Notes: generated from the sequence alone by a model not told the origin. DNA of 64,000 nucleotides from Sediminitomix flava (GCF_003149185.1 NZ_QGDO01000002.1:806001-870000), one strand, 5' to 3'; positions 38,008-48,262 are shown, counted from the stretch's first letter. Made by a program: numbers and translations.

Positions 38008-38517
38008 CTATTTCGCTTTGACTCTTATTCCCACAATAATTACTGCTTGTTTCAAAGAGTTTATATATAAATATTCTTGTGGAATCATGGCAAGAGTATC
38101 CTTTATCTGATCATAGTTTTTATAATCAAAGCTTGAAATTCGCTCAACAATCAAATTATCCTTTACAAGATATATAGTTTCGTATGCCACATGATAACGT
38201 GCATACTCTTCAGTCACTATACAAAAATCGATTTCCTCCAGTTTATATACTCGATGTCTAGTAAACGATTTGAACAGGATTGCCTCTTGATCAATTTTAA
38301 TCTTTGTATTCAAGATAATAAAATACCTGAGGAAGGTATAAGAAATCAGAAGACTAAAAATGATCATACATACTTCTTGAAAGGCAAAACCACTTTTTAG
38401 TACCTGTACCGAATCTATAAATAACTTTGTAGAAAGTAATAAAGCAATTGGCAACGTAAAAAATAGAAGCAAAAAAGGGAAAAGGTTTTTCTTCGATCTT
38501 ATCATATAAGTTGTCAT
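38008..38517 (-). CDS. Small membrane protein with PH-like domain, unknown
   Basis: 169 residues: two TM helices (about 11-33 and 43-68) followed by a soluble domain (ILNTKIKIDQEAILFKSFTR, RVYKLEEIDFCIVTEEY) with the strand pattern of bacterial PH-like domains. A start at the ATG five codons later (MIRSKKNL) is also possible. No recognised family. It lies in a string of unrelated minus-strand accessory genes. Confidence 0.6.
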   Translation of the reverse strand: MTTYMIRSKKNLFPFLLLFFTLPIALLLSTKLFIDSVQVLKSGFAFQEVCMIIFSLLISYTFLRYFIILNTKIKIDQEAILFKSFTRHRVYKLEEIDFCIVTEEYARYHVAYETIYLVKDNLIVERISSFDYKNYDQIKDTLAMIPQEYLYINSLKQAVIIVGIRVKAK

Positions 38518-38570
38518 TTTAGTTGCTTATCAGTTTTCCTCTTCGGTAAGTATTATCCTATCTATAATTT

Positions 38571-39272
38571 CTAAGGTCCTTGATTTATATATCTTCTTAA
38601 ATATTTATTCTCTTTAAATACCCAAGTAACCTCATAGAAACCTGCCCCATCACTATTGCTCATCGTCACATAAATAAAATCTTTATACTTCTTCAAATAT
38701 GATTTATCTAAAGTGACCTTATAAAGATCATTAAATGCATTGGTGGGTAAATCAAAAGTAGCTTGTTCTATTTGAATTGTGATTTTATGAATCACATTAC
38801 TTGGATTACCTGTATCAGTACCCCAAAGGCATTCATAGAATAACTCCTTATTTTCTTTATCAGAAAGCTTACGAGTCTCAATAAAAACTTTAAAATTATC
38901 AGAACTTAGTTCTATCAGATTTACTGAAACTCTTTTCCGTTTATAAGTTGTTTTGATTTCAGATAATGGTAACAGTCTCGAGGAATGCAGAAATCCACTA
39001 CTCATCATTTTACTAGCTTGTCCACATTTACTTCTTGAATCACGATTCAGATAAACAGAAATCCAATTTTTCTTTTCAAACTTGTCATCACTATTAAATT
39101 CAAAAACTTCCCCATCTACAAACTTATCCTTGATTTCTGATTGAATAGTAGCTATTTCTCTAACATTTGTATAACCATCAGAGTCATTGATTATTGCTGA
39201 TACTATTTGCGCCTGAACTCTAGTCAAACTTAAAGTTGAGGCTAAAAAAATAAAGGCTAAAAAGTATTTCAT
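38571..39272 (-). CDS. Secreted SH3-like domain protein
   Basis: 233 residues with a signal peptide (MKYFLAFIFLASTLSLTRVQ, cleaved near AQA/QIV). Residues 25-100 resemble a bacterial SH3 domain (INDSDGYTNVREIATIQSEI ... NWISVYLN ... GFLHSSRLLPL). The C-terminal half has no known domain. Such SH3 domains bind cell-wall or protein ligands in the periplasm. It stands apart from the act operon, whose terminator lies 50 bases upstream of its start. Confidence 0.7.
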   Translation of the reverse strand: MKYFLAFIFLASTLSLTRVQAQIVSAIINDSDGYTNVREIATIQSEIKDKFVDGEVFEFNSDDKFEKKNWISVYLNRDSRSKCGQASKMMSSGFLHSSRLLPLSEIKTTYKRKRVSVNLIELSSDNFKVFIETRKLSDKENKELFYECLWGTDTGNPSNVIHKITIQIEQATFDLPTNAFNDLYKVTLDKSYLKKYKDFIYVTMSNSDGAGFYEVTWVFKENKYLRRYINQGP

Positions 39273-39321
39273 AATATCTAGAACCGAATAAAAATATATA
39301 CTCTCTAAAACTTAGAACGAA

Positions 39322-39355
39322 AAAATCCCTTAGACATTACTGCCTAAGGGATTTT
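39322..39355 (-). terminator. Terminator of the act operon
   Basis: A 12-bp stem (39322-39333 with 39344-39355, ten-base loop) ending in a T-run on the minus strand, 27 bases after the actF stop. Confidence 0.9.
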
Positions 39356-39381
39356 GTATTTCTACACCTTACTAGGAAATC

Positions 39382-40722
39382 CTAGCAGTGGTGGTGAATT
39401 GCTTCTTCAAGCATTGGGTGATTCTTAGCAACCAATTTGTGTTTTGCTAAACCTTGGAAGAATACGAATACGAATGCAGCGAAGAAGATTACGCCCAATC
39501 CGATTTCGATAAATCCTAGAGAACCAGCCTCTTTCATTACTCCTGGAGTGATTAGCAAATAGAACTCTAACCAGTGACCTACCAATACCAATACTGCAGC
39601 TACTTGAGCAATACCAAACTTACGTTTAGCATCTCTTGTCATCAAGACGAAGAATGGCATCAAGAAGTTGAAGATCAAGGTAGTAAAGATCAACCAAGAA
39701 TATTTATCAGACATCAATCTGTCTACGAAGTAAATCGTTTCTTCTGGAATGTTTGCGTAGTAGATCAATAGGAACTGTGCAAACCATAAGTAAGCCCAGA
39801 AGATTGAGAAACCGAACAAGAACTTACCGATATCGTGTACGTGGTTCTCATTAACGATTTTCAAATATCCCCAATCTTTCAACTTCATAGTTACAAGCAT
39901 CAATGCAGCCATACCTGAAGCCAAGTAAGCTGAAAGGATGTACCATCCGTACAATGTCGAGAACCAGTGAGGGTCAATTGACATGTACCAGTCCCATGAA
40001 GAGATTGATTCTGAAACTCCGAAGAAAATCAAGAAAGCAACACCCAAACGTTGTAGTTTACGGAAGTTCAATGTTGTTCCTTGTGGTTGGTTATCTTCAT
40101 CCAAAGTTACTTTCTTAAGCATCCACATGAAGAACAACCATCCTGCACCGATGAATACGATTCTACCAATGTAGAAAGGAGTGTTCAAGTAAAGACGCTT
40201 ACCAGCAATAATTGGATCAAAAGTATCTGCTGTAGGATCAGCCCAAAGGTAATCATGTGTCCAGTGGAATAGATCGTGGCTACCAATTAGGAATGTCACT
40301 AAAAGCACACCCAATGAAATTGGCAAGAAACGACCGAAACGTAACATGATACGCAAGAAAGGTACTGACCATCCTGCATTCGCTACAAATTGTAATGCAA
40401 AGAAGAATACACCAATGATACCCAAACCTAGGAAGTAAAGGTTGTTGTACCAAATAGCTGACAATACTCTAGTGAATAGAGATGGTCCGTGGTGCTCACC
40501 TTCAGCAGCGTGATCTGCAACTGCTGCATGAGCTTCAGCTGCACCTTCTACTGCGTGATGTGCTTCTTCATGACCGTGACCACCAAACATAGCGATCACC
40601 AATCCTAGTACGAACAAGGCAACTCCTACCACTCCAACAGTGATAATGCCTTTCTTCAAGGAGCTTTTAAACTCAAACTGCTCCTCAACCGCGTTTTTAA
40701 TATCTATATCAACGTGTCCCAT
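39382..40722 (-). CDS. actF: Alternative complex III subunit ActF
   Basis: 446 residues, a polytopic inner-membrane protein with about ten TM helices, of the quinol:cytochrome c oxidoreductase ActF type (NrfD-like, related to ActC). In alternative complex III it forms part of the membrane anchor and quinol site. Two unusual features: a His/Ala-rich stretch after the first TM (about residues 45-80, with GGHGHEEAHHAVEGAAEAHA) and a C-terminus ending in IHHHC. It follows actE after 21 bases; a terminator closes the operon, so no cytochrome oxidase genes follow. Confidence 0.93.
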   Translation of the reverse strand: MGHVDIDIKNAVEEQFEFKSSLKKGIITVGVVGVALFVLGLVIAMFGGHGHEEAHHAVEGAAEAHAAVADHAAEGEHHGPSLFTRVLSAIWYNNLYFLGLGIIGVFFFALQFVANAGWSVPFLRIMLRFGRFLPISLGVLLVTFLIGSHDLFHWTHDYLWADPTADTFDPIIAGKRLYLNTPFYIGRIVFIGAGWLFFMWMLKKVTLDEDNQPQGTTLNFRKLQRLGVAFLIFFGVSESISSWDWYMSIDPHWFSTLYGWYILSAYLASGMAALMLVTMKLKDWGYLKIVNENHVHDIGKFLFGFSIFWAYLWFAQFLLIYYANIPEETIYFVDRLMSDKYSWLIFTTLIFNFLMPFFVLMTRDAKRKFGIAQVAAVLVLVGHWLEFYLLITPGVMKEAGSLGFIEIGLGVIFFAAFVFVFFQGLAKHKLVAKNHPMLEEAIHHHC

Positions 40723-40743
40723 TATCAGATTCGTTTAAGTTGA

Positions 40744-41535
40744 TTACTTACCTTGAAGTGTTCTTACGTAACGAACAATTTTCCAACGCTCCTCAGGGTT
40801 AATCTGAGATTTGTGCGCCCACATTCTTCCTCTACCGTGAGTGATCACGTGGAAGATGTGTCCGTCAGATGCAGTTTTCACAGCGTTACCTTTCAAGTTA
40901 GCAACCCCTTTGAATACTACACCAACTTTACCTTTACCGTTACCCTCTGCACCGTGGCAAGGCTGACAGTAAGAAGTATAAAGTGCTTTACCATCTTTTA
41001 CAAGGTCTTTATCAAAAGCAGCAAGCTCAGCGTCAGAAGCGCCTTTACCTGCAGTTTTCAACATTGTTGAAACTGTTTCCTTGTCAGTCAATGGATTGAC
41101 TAACTCAGCCGCAGCCAACTCGATATCCTCTTTGCCGTATTTTGAATAATCCAAAATCAGCTGATCTGGTTGTGCTTCGTTTGCACCTGTAACAGAAGTG
41201 AAGTTCTGTCTTGCAACAGTTCCTTCTACAGGTTTCTTCACGTTGATTGCAACTTTACCGTTGTAATCATTGTATGGAAGAGAGTTGATGAACTGCTTGT
41301 AGTAGTTCTCATTCTCATCTGCTCCATAGAATTTATCTACAACACCGTAAGCAATTGCACCCAAACTTGTAGGAATTTCCTCACCTGTGATCTGAGTCAA
41401 TGGCTCGTATGGTACTGAGTGATACATCTGAGGTGCATATTCAACACCCGGATCGTTTCCATCAGCGCTACAACCTGTTAAGGCTACAGCTCCGATCAGA
41501 CATAGTCCTGCTAATTTATTGCTAAAAAATCGCAT
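40744..41535 (-). CDS. actE: Alternative complex III subunit ActE, mono-haem cytochrome c lipoprotein
   Basis: 263 residues with a lipoprotein signal (LAGLCLIGAVALTGC) and one haem c motif CQPCH near residue 195, followed by GAEGNGKGKVG, with a distal Met in the C-terminal part (GRMWAHKSQI). ActE passes electrons from the complex to a soluble carrier or oxidase. It lies between actD (42 bases) and actF (21 bases). Confidence 0.94.
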   Translation of the reverse strand: MRFFSNKLAGLCLIGAVALTGCSADGNDPGVEYAPQMYHSVPYEPLTQITGEEIPTSLGAIAYGVVDKFYGADENENYYKQFINSLPYNDYNGKVAINVKKPVEGTVARQNFTSVTGANEAQPDQLILDYSKYGKEDIELAAAELVNPLTDKETVSTMLKTAGKGASDAELAAFDKDLVKDGKALYTSYCQPCHGAEGNGKGKVGVVFKGVANLKGNAVKTASDGHIFHVITHGRGRMWAHKSQINPEERWKIVRYVRTLQGK

Positions 41536-41577
41536 GATCTTTTCTTTTAACTTTAGAATAAACGATGTCTAAAAGGA

Positions 41578-42192
41578 TTATTTATTAAGTGATCTAGCAG
41601 ACTCAGTAACACCGTTAGTGAACAAGTCAACTACATACTCGATAAATGAGCCTTTATTTTCTTTATCAGTGAAATCTTTACGATTTACTTCCTCAGCTTG
41701 AACGTCTTTCAATAAAGCAGTTAGTTCTTCTTCGCTAAGGCTATTTGCAGCAAGGTCAATTGCCATTACGTGCTTATCGTCAGATTGTCTTCTGTCAAAT
41801 ACACGAGGTACTTTGTGAGGCTTCAAATCTTGCGTTCCGAAGAATGTACCTACCATACCGAAAGCTGAAAGAAGTACAGTCAATTCGAAAGTAATTGGCA
41901 CAAAGTCAGGAATAGCTACGTGTGTTTTACCACCAATGATCATAGGCCAATCAATACCCATTACCCAAGTTTGGAAGAAGATTGCTAATGATGTTCCTAG
42001 TGCACCAAAACCGAAAGCGGCTTTAGGCATGAAAGAACGTTTGTAGCCAAGTGCATCCTCCAAGAAGTGAACTGGATAAGGAGTGTAAACCTCTTCGATT
42101 TTTACACCTTGTTTTCTAACGTGTTTTACCGCATTCAGCAAGATGTCATGGTCATCGAAAATACCGACTAAAAAATGCTTATTTTTCTCCAT
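41578..42192 (-). CDS. actD: Alternative complex III subunit ActD (DUF3341)
   Basis: 204 residues: an N-terminal DUF3341 domain (FLVGIFDDHDILLNAVKHVR, IEEVYTPYPVHFLEDALGYK) with two TM helices (about residues 60-78 and 98-120, PITFELTVLLSAFGMVGTFFG). ActD caps the membrane part of alternative complex III; it has no cofactor. Separated by 26 bases from actC and 42 from actE. Confidence 0.94.
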   Translation of the reverse strand: MEKNKHFLVGIFDDHDILLNAVKHVRKQGVKIEEVYTPYPVHFLEDALGYKRSFMPKAAFGFGALGTSLAIFFQTWVMGIDWPMIIGGKTHVAIPDFVPITFELTVLLSAFGMVGTFFGTQDLKPHKVPRVFDRRQSDDKHVMAIDLAANSLSEEELTALLKDVQAEEVNRKDFTDKENKGSFIEYVVDLFTNGVTESARSLNK

Positions 42193-42218
42193 GTCGTTTC
42201 TCTTTTTTCTGTTAAAGA

Positions 42219-43652
42219 TTATCCTTGCTCTTCTACTGGCACACGGTCAGCTTCAGGCAACACATCATTAGAAATTGTTCTTCTACTCTTGTACACTTTA
42301 GAATCTGAATCCTTCAAGATTGACTTCACCTCTGCCATGTTGACAACTGGGAAGTATTTCGAGAATAGGAAGAATAAAGTGAAGAATAAACCGAATGTCA
42401 TTACATAACTCATCACATCGTGGATTGTAGGGTTGAAGTACAACCAGCTTGATGGCAAGAAGTCACGGTGAAGCGAAGTTACGATAATTACGAAACGCTC
42501 AAACCACATACCGATGTTTACTACAATAGAAATGAAGAAGATAAAGCCGATGCTTGTTCTTGCTTTCTTGATGTAGAACATTTGAGGAGAGATTACGTTA
42601 CATCCCATCATAGCCCAATATGCCCACCAGTACTGACCTGTCATACGGTTTACGAATGCATATTGCTCGTATTCAACACCTGAATACCATGCAATACAGA
42701 ACTCAGTAATATAAGCGATACCTACTACAGAACCTGTAATCGTGATTACGATACACATCAACTCGATGTGCTCCATAGTGATATAATCTTCTAATTTGTA
42801 AACTTTGCGAGTGATGATCATCAACGTCAATACCATGGCAAAACCTGAGAAGATCGCTCCTGCTACGAAGTAAGGAGGGAAGATCGTTGTATGCCATCCT
42901 GGGATAACTGATGTTGCAAAGTCAAATGATACGATAGTGTGTACTGAAAGTACTAGAGGAGTTGACAAACCAGCCAAGATCAATGATACAGCTTCATAGT
43001 GCATCCAAGTTTTTGCTGATCCGTTGAAACCCATTGACAACATACCGTACATCAAACGGCTCATTTTTGTCGTTGCTCTATCACGGATAGTTGCAAAGTC
43101 AGGAATAAGACCGATGAACCAGAATACCAACGATACTGAGAAGTATGTTGAAATCGCAAATACGTCCCACAATAGTGGAGAGTTGAAGTTCACCCAAAGT
43201 GAACCATATGTGTTTGGTAAAGGCAATGCCCAGATACCACCAATCCATGGACGTCCCATGTGTACTACTGGCCAAAGAAGGGCACAAATAACGGCGAAAA
43301 TTGTCATCGCCTCAGCAGCACGGTTAATTGATGTACGCCATTTCTGACGGAACAAAAGCAATACGGCAGAAATCAATGTACCGGCGTGACCGATACCTAC
43401 CCACCATACGAAGTTGGTAATATCCCAAGCCCACTGTACGGTCTTGTTCATACCCCACTTACCAATACCATTCCATAGCATGTCCCCTAAGTAGTAGCCA
43501 CCAGCTAACAACAAAAGAACAGACACACCGAAGGCAGCCAACCAACGAGGATTAGGCGCAGCCTCCACCGGACGACAAATGTCTTCCGTAATATCCTTAT
43601 ACGTTTTACCACCGGTTACCAGTGGCTCACGAACTTTTGATACAACCTGCAT
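42219..43652 (-). CDS. actC: Alternative complex III subunit ActC (NrfD-like)
   Basis: 477 residues, polytopic NrfD/PsrC-type membrane protein with about ten TM helices; [20 protein letters not shown] carries the conserved His-containing TM and FEVR-like sites for quinol. It receives electrons from quinol and hands them to the iron-sulfur arm of ActB. It starts 89 bases after actB, the largest gap in the operon, which contains a strong hairpin (43706-43733). Confidence 0.95.
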   Translation of the reverse strand: MQVVSKVREPLVTGGKTYKDITEDICRPVEAAPNPRWLAAFGVSVLLLLAGGYYLGDMLWNGIGKWGMNKTVQWAWDITNFVWWVGIGHAGTLISAVLLLFRQKWRTSINRAAEAMTIFAVICALLWPVVHMGRPWIGGIWALPLPNTYGSLWVNFNSPLLWDVFAISTYFSVSLVFWFIGLIPDFATIRDRATTKMSRLMYGMLSMGFNGSAKTWMHYEAVSLILAGLSTPLVLSVHTIVSFDFATSVIPGWHTTIFPPYFVAGAIFSGFAMVLTLMIITRKVYKLEDYITMEHIELMCIVITITGSVVGIAYITEFCIAWYSGVEYEQYAFVNRMTGQYWWAYWAMMGCNVISPQMFYIKKARTSIGFIFFISIVVNIGMWFERFVIIVTSLHRDFLPSSWLYFNPTIHDVMSYVMTFGLFFTLFFLFSKYFPVVNMAEVKSILKDSDSKVYKSRRTISNDVLPEADRVPVEEQG

Positions 43653-43705
43653 ATATTTTTGGTTATCTATGTTTCAGTTTTTACAGAAATCTGCTAAAAG
43701 GAAAG

Positions 43706-43733
43706 GGATAAAGGATTTTGACATCCTTTATCC
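43706..43733 (-). promoter_or_regulatory. Intra-operon hairpin between actB and actC
   Basis: A perfect 11-bp inverted repeat (43706-43716 with 43723-43733, six-base loop) lies eight bases after the actB stop. The minus-strand tail reads CCTTTCCTTTT, too interrupted for a strong terminator, so partial attenuation or mRNA protection is more likely. Confidence 0.6.
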
Positions 43734-43741
43734 GCTATCAT

Positions 43742-46700
43742 TTATGCGTCATGTTTCTTAGAAGCGTCTTTGTTTCTTACTTTCGCTAGATAATAAACGT
43801 TTGGACGAACGTTGATCTCATCTAGTACGTTGTAAGCTCTTTCTTCCAACTCTCCTTCAAGAAGTTTACGAACATTTGAGTTAGAGTCGTTCAAGTCACC
43901 AAACTGAATAGCTCCAGCAGTACAAGAAGCAGCACATGCTGTAGTAGCATCTCCGTCTCTCATTTCTCTGCCTTCAGTCTTAGCTTTCAATTTACCAGCT
44001 TGGATTCTCTGAACACACATAGAACATTTCTCCATTACACCTCTTGAACGAACTGTAACGTCTGGGTTCAATACCATTTTACCCAAGTCGTTGTTCATAT
44101 GATAGTTGAACTCATTATTGTTGTGGTATTTGAACCAGTTGAAACGACGTACTTTGTAAGGACAGTTGTTCGCACAGTATTTCGTACCGATACATCTGTT
44201 GTAAGTCATTTGGTTCAAACCTTCTGTAGAGTGCGTAGTTGCAGCTACCGGACATACAGTTTCACAAGGAGCGTTGTTACAGTGCTGACACATCATAGGC
44301 TGGAATACAACTTCAGGATTTTCCAAAGCTCTTTCCATTGTCATATAATCGTCTGGCATTGATACGTCTGCCTCTTCGTGAGCGTAGTAACGGTCAATTC
44401 TCAACCAGTGCATTTCACGACGGTTGATTACCTCTTCTTTACCTACCACAGGAACGTTGTTCTCAGTGTGACAAGCTACTACACAGGCGTTACATCCGTT
44501 ACATGCGTTAAGGTCGATAGCCAATCCCCAGTGGTGATTGTTGTATTCGTGAACATCAGATTTGAATCCGATTCTCTCGTTCCACAACAATGCTGTAGCT
44601 GGTTTTTTAGCGATTTCTGCAGCTTTTTCATCTGCATTTTTATAACCATCACCTTGGATATCCCAAAGAGAGATATCTGTTGGTTTTTTCTCACCGTTGT
44701 AAGATGAAATTTTCACTTCGTGTCTTGCAGCAGCAGGATTCTTCACATATTCTGCAAGTGTAGTCTCTTGGATGATAGACTCACGCGCCATGATTGTCTC
44801 ATGCGTTTGTGTTTGAGCAACTTGCTCTTGTCTACCTGCCGACTTCACTTCGATACCTGAAGTAATATTATAGTCTACAAATCCATTGTCAGAACCAGCA
44901 AATGCAAATGCGTTAACGCCACCAGCCTCAGCTGCTACACGTCCTGCACCTTCACCTCTACCGTATCCGTAAGGAATTGCGATTACGTTCTTTTTCAAAC
45001 CAGGCTGTACGATTGCTGGCAACTCGATTGTGTTACCGTTGATCGTGATCGCTACTACGTTTTTCTTAGTCTCAAACTCTTCAGCTGAGAACAATTCTTT
45101 CGCCAAAGCTTGAGAAATTGCAACGTAGTTACCCCAAGTCACTTTCGTGATTGGATCTGGAGTTTCTTGAAGCATTGGGTTGTTAGCCATTGCACCGTTA
45201 CCGATTAGGGTTGGAGCAAAAACTACAAGTTCAATACCTTCGTTATTTTTCTTATACTTTGATCTGATTACTTGACCAGCAGCATCAACATCAAAGCTTG
45301 AAGTATAATCTACTGAAGCATCACTAGATTCGTGTACACTTACTGTAGAAGCAACTTCCAATACACCATTGTGAAGTGAACGTACCCAGAACTTATCAAA
45401 AGTAGCTTCTTTTGATTGAAGAGGGAACAAGTTCTCTTTCCAATAAGTCTTGATGATTTCCTCGTAACTACGTACATCGCCTGCCCAAGTCAAGAATGAA
45501 TCTTGTGCTTGACGAGTATCGAAGATTTTAGAGATTGTTGGTTGTCCTAATGAGAAGAAACCTTTCTTAACTTCTGCATCATTCCAAGCCTCAAGATAAT
45601 GTGTATCTGGAGCGTTGTATGTACAAAGAGAAGCTGTTTCGTTTAATCTATCTGCAGTAGCAACTGAAAGTTTAGCTTTCTTAATTGCCTCAGCGATTTC
45701 AGCACCTCTTGGGTGATCGTACACAGGGTTTGTGTTGTAGAAAACTACTGAACCTACACGACCTGATTTCAAGTCGTTGATGAAATTAGTCATTGCCTTG
45801 TCACTTCCTTGCTTAGTGAAAGAAGGATTGTTCAAGTCCAATGTCTTACCGTAGTTATCTAGCATTTGGTTGATACCATTCACCAACTGTTGTACTGCTA
45901 CATTGTTGATTCCTGACACTACCAATGATTTGCCTTTTGCTTTCAAAAGGGCTTTCGCAGCTTTAGTAATTGTCTCAGCTTTTACTGCTGGAGCTTTTAC
46001 GGCTGTATTTCCTGTTGCTTTTGCTACTTCGTTGTAAAGAGCGGCAACATAAAGACCTTCTTCTGAAGGTTTAACTGGCGTACGGTAGTCAGCAGATGAA
46101 CCTGTAATTGTCAACATGCTTTCGAACTGGAAGTGTTGAGACATTTCCTTCTTGTTCGGTCCTACTTTACGTCCTGGAGTATATTGAGCAGTATGCTCAA
46201 CACCAGCTACCCAGTTATTGTGGAAATCAGCACCAAAGCTGACAATAACGTTTGCTTTGTCAAAGCTATAAGAAGGAACAACTGCTTTACCGAATTGTGC
46301 CTTGTTAGCTTCGATCATTGCAGAAACAGTTTCTTGATCGTAAGTAACTACCTCTGCATTATATTTATCAGCAAATGCATTAAGAGCAATTTTTGTTGAA
46401 GGAGAAACGATAGAGTGAGAGACTACTACAGTTTTCCCAGCTTTGCCCAAGCCACTGATTACTTCTTTATCTAATTCTTTCCAGCTAACTTTCTTTCCAC
46501 CTTTCGTTGGATACTGGATTTTCTCTACATCATAAAGTGAGATCACTGAAGCGTGCGCTCTAGCTGATGCACCACCTCTAGTAACTGAAGAGAATGTGTT
46601 ACCCTCTACAAAGATTGGTCTACCTTCTCTTGTTTTTACAACGATTGGGTAAGCCTCACTACCATTGATGAAAGTAGAAGCATAATAGTTAGGAACACCT

Positions 46701-46960
46701 GGGTCTACGTTTTCAGGTTTGTTCAAGTAAGGGATAGCTTTCTTTACTGGAGCTTCACAAGCTGCCAAAGAAACTGCCGCCAAACTGAATCCCATTTTCT
46801 TCAAGAAGTCACGTCTAGTGTCGCCACTTTCCTCCCCACTATTATCACCATAAGCATCTTTAATTGGTAAATGCTCTGGGAATTCCTTATCTGCATTTTT
46901 TACGAACTCAGGGTCGTTTGTCAGTTGCTCAACGCCCTTCCAATATATTTTCTTTGTCAT
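43742..46960 (-). CDS. actB: Alternative complex III subunit ActB, molybdopterin-type/iron-sulfur fusion
   Basis: 1072 residues. The N-terminus carries a variant Tat signal (RRDFLKKMGFSLAAVSLAAC) with a Cys that may be lipidated. Residues about 60-740 are a molybdopterin oxidoreductase-like domain (B1); in known ActB proteins this domain lacks the cofactor. The C-terminal part (about 790-1050) is an NrfC/PsrB-like ferredoxin arm with Cys sets CNGCNACVVACHTE, CQHCNNAPCETVC, CIGTKYCANNCPYK and CSMCVQRIQ/ACAASCTAGAI, fitting three [4Fe-4S] clusters and one [3Fe-4S]. It transfers electrons from the membrane subunits to the cytochromes. It is 51 bases after actA. Confidence 0.96.
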   Translation of the reverse strand: MTKKIYWKGVEQLTNDPEFVKNADKEFPEHLPIKDAYGDNSGEESGDTRRDFLKKMGFSLAAVSLAACEAPVKKAIPYLNKPENVDPGVPNYYASTFINGSEAYPIVVKTREGRPIFVEGNTFSSVTRGGASARAHASVISLYDVEKIQYPTKGGKKVSWKELDKEVISGLGKAGKTVVVSHSIVSPSTKIALNAFADKYNAEVVTYDQETVSAMIEANKAQFGKAVVPSYSFDKANVIVSFGADFHNNWVAGVEHTAQYTPGRKVGPNKKEMSQHFQFESMLTITGSSADYRTPVKPSEEGLYVAALYNEVAKATGNTAVKAPAVKAETITKAAKALLKAKGKSLVVSGINNVAVQQLVNGINQMLDNYGKTLDLNNPSFTKQGSDKAMTNFINDLKSGRVGSVVFYNTNPVYDHPRGAEIAEAIKKAKLSVATADRLNETASLCTYNAPDTHYLEAWNDAEVKKGFFSLGQPTISKIFDTRQAQDSFLTWAGDVRSYEEIIKTYWKENLFPLQSKEATFDKFWVRSLHNGVLEVASTVSVHESSDASVDYTSSFDVDAAGQVIRSKYKKNNEGIELVVFAPTLIGNGAMANNPMLQETPDPITKVTWGNYVAISQALAKELFSAEEFETKKNVVAITINGNTIELPAIVQPGLKKNVIAIPYGYGRGEGAGRVAAEAGGVNAFAFAGSDNGFVDYNITSGIEVKSAGRQEQVAQTQTHETIMARESIIQETTLAEYVKNPAAARHEVKISSYNGEKKPTDISLWDIQGDGYKNADEKAAEIAKKPATALLWNERIGFKSDVHEYNNHHWGLAIDLNACNGCNACVVACHTENNVPVVGKEEVINRREMHWLRIDRYYAHEEADVSMPDDYMTMERALENPEVVFQPMMCQHCNNAPCETVCPVAATTHSTEGLNQMTYNRCIGTKYCANNCPYKVRRFNWFKYHNNNEFNYHMNNDLGKMVLNPDVTVRSRGVMEKCSMCVQRIQAGKLKAKTEGREMRDGDATTACAASCTAGAIQFGDLNDSNSNVRKLLEGELEERAYNVLDEINVRPNVYYLAKVRNKDASKKHDA

Positions 46961-47011
46961 GGTCTTTTAGTCAAAAACTTTAAAGTTTGTATGCCAAACG
47001 TTAGACAAAAA

Positions 47012-48262
47012 TTAGTAGTGGCATTTCGCACACTCCAAACCTCCGATATTTTCTACTTTCATTGGTTCTTTAGCCGTGCTTTCGTGCAACTCAACTAGTC
47101 TATCGTAGTATTCGTTACCCTTTGTATTCACATCTGTTTTTCTGTGACAGTCAATACACCATCCCATTGTTAGAAGTGAATGTTGTTGCACGATTTCCAT
47201 CTCCTTGATATCTCCGTGACAAGTTTCACACTCGACACCACCCACTTTAACGTGTTGTTGATGGTTAAAATAAGCCAAGTCAGGTAGGTTATGGATTCTT
47301 ACCCACTGAATAGGTTGATTATTTTCAATCGCAGCATAGATTTTTTGAATCTCTTCAGACTCAGTTCTTACTTGCGAGTGACAGTTCATACAAATGTTAG
47401 CAGAAGGAATGTTTGCATTCTTTGACTTCTCTACGCCTGTATGACAGTACTTACAATCGATTTCGTAATATCCTGCGTGTAGCTTATGTGAGAAAGCGAT
47501 TGGCTGCTCAGGAGCATAACCTTGTTGTACACCAATAGAGAATAATCCATCGATTGTCGCTTTAGCTACCACTATGATAAATACGAATGATGCAAATCCT
47601 ACAAATATTTGACTCTTGAATACTGCGCTAAGGTCAAATTTCTGGTTTACATAAGCTGCGTCATCTGATGACAAATCCTTTTGTTGGTTCAAGTATTTTG
47701 TCAATACATTGATCAACATCAAAAGAACAACTAATACGATCACCAAGATAACACCTAAACCAATGATGATTCCGATCAATAGATTTGTACTAACTGCTTG
47801 TTCAGCTCCTGCTACAGCTGCATCGCCCGCTGCTGGATCAGTTGCTACCTCTGCCACTTTAGGACCTGCGATAGTCTCCGCTTTCACATAAGCAAGAATA
47901 GATAAAATCTCTTCATCAGATACCGCCTGGTTAGGCATGTACTGCTGATACTGCTCGTAGAGGGCTTTTGCATATTCATCCCCACTATCGATAACTTTCT
48001 TTGGGTATTTAACAAAATTCTGGATCCACTTAACGTCTCTTCGCTCATATACCGCTTTCAAAGCTGGTCCTACAACCTGCTCATGAACAGCGTGACATGA
48101 CGAACAGTTGGCGTCAAACAGTTCCGCACCTGCTGCAACTTGTCCTTCATCTGATGGGATACCGTCTCCAGCTCCTTGTCCAAATGAGAGATTTGCCGCC
48201 AGCAGTAACCCAAGCCAAAGGATTGCGAATCGCAATCTTGTAACACTTCTGCCGATACTCAT
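47012..48262 (-). CDS. actA: Alternative complex III subunit ActA, N-terminal cytochrome c fused to pentahaem domain
   Basis: 416 residues. After a signal peptide (RFAILWLGLLLAANLSFGQ) there is a mono-haem domain with CSSCH (Cys53-His57), two TM helices (about 160-185 and 215-240), and a cytochrome c3-like domain with five motifs: CKYCH, CMNCH, CETCH, CIDCH and CAKCH, the last at the very end. Six haem c sites in total. The founding ActA of Rhodothermus has five; the extra N-terminal unit is a fusion. It is the first gene of the operon and has a perfect promoter 49 bases upstream. Confidence 0.95.
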   Translation of the reverse strand: MSIGRSVTRLRFAILWLGLLLAANLSFGQGAGDGIPSDEGQVAAGAELFDANCSSCHAVHEQVVGPALKAVYERRDVKWIQNFVKYPKKVIDSGDEYAKALYEQYQQYMPNQAVSDEEILSILAYVKAETIAGPKVAEVATDPAAGDAAVAGAEQAVSTNLLIGIIIGLGVILVIVLVVLLMLINVLTKYLNQQKDLSSDDAAYVNQKFDLSAVFKSQIFVGFASFVFIIVVAKATIDGLFSIGVQQGYAPEQPIAFSHKLHAGYYEIDCKYCHTGVEKSKNANIPSANICMNCHSQVRTESEEIQKIYAAIENNQPIQWVRIHNLPDLAYFNHQQHVKVGGVECETCHGDIKEMEIVQQHSLLTMGWCIDCHRKTDVNTKGNEYYDRLVELHESTAKEPMKVENIGGLECAKCHY

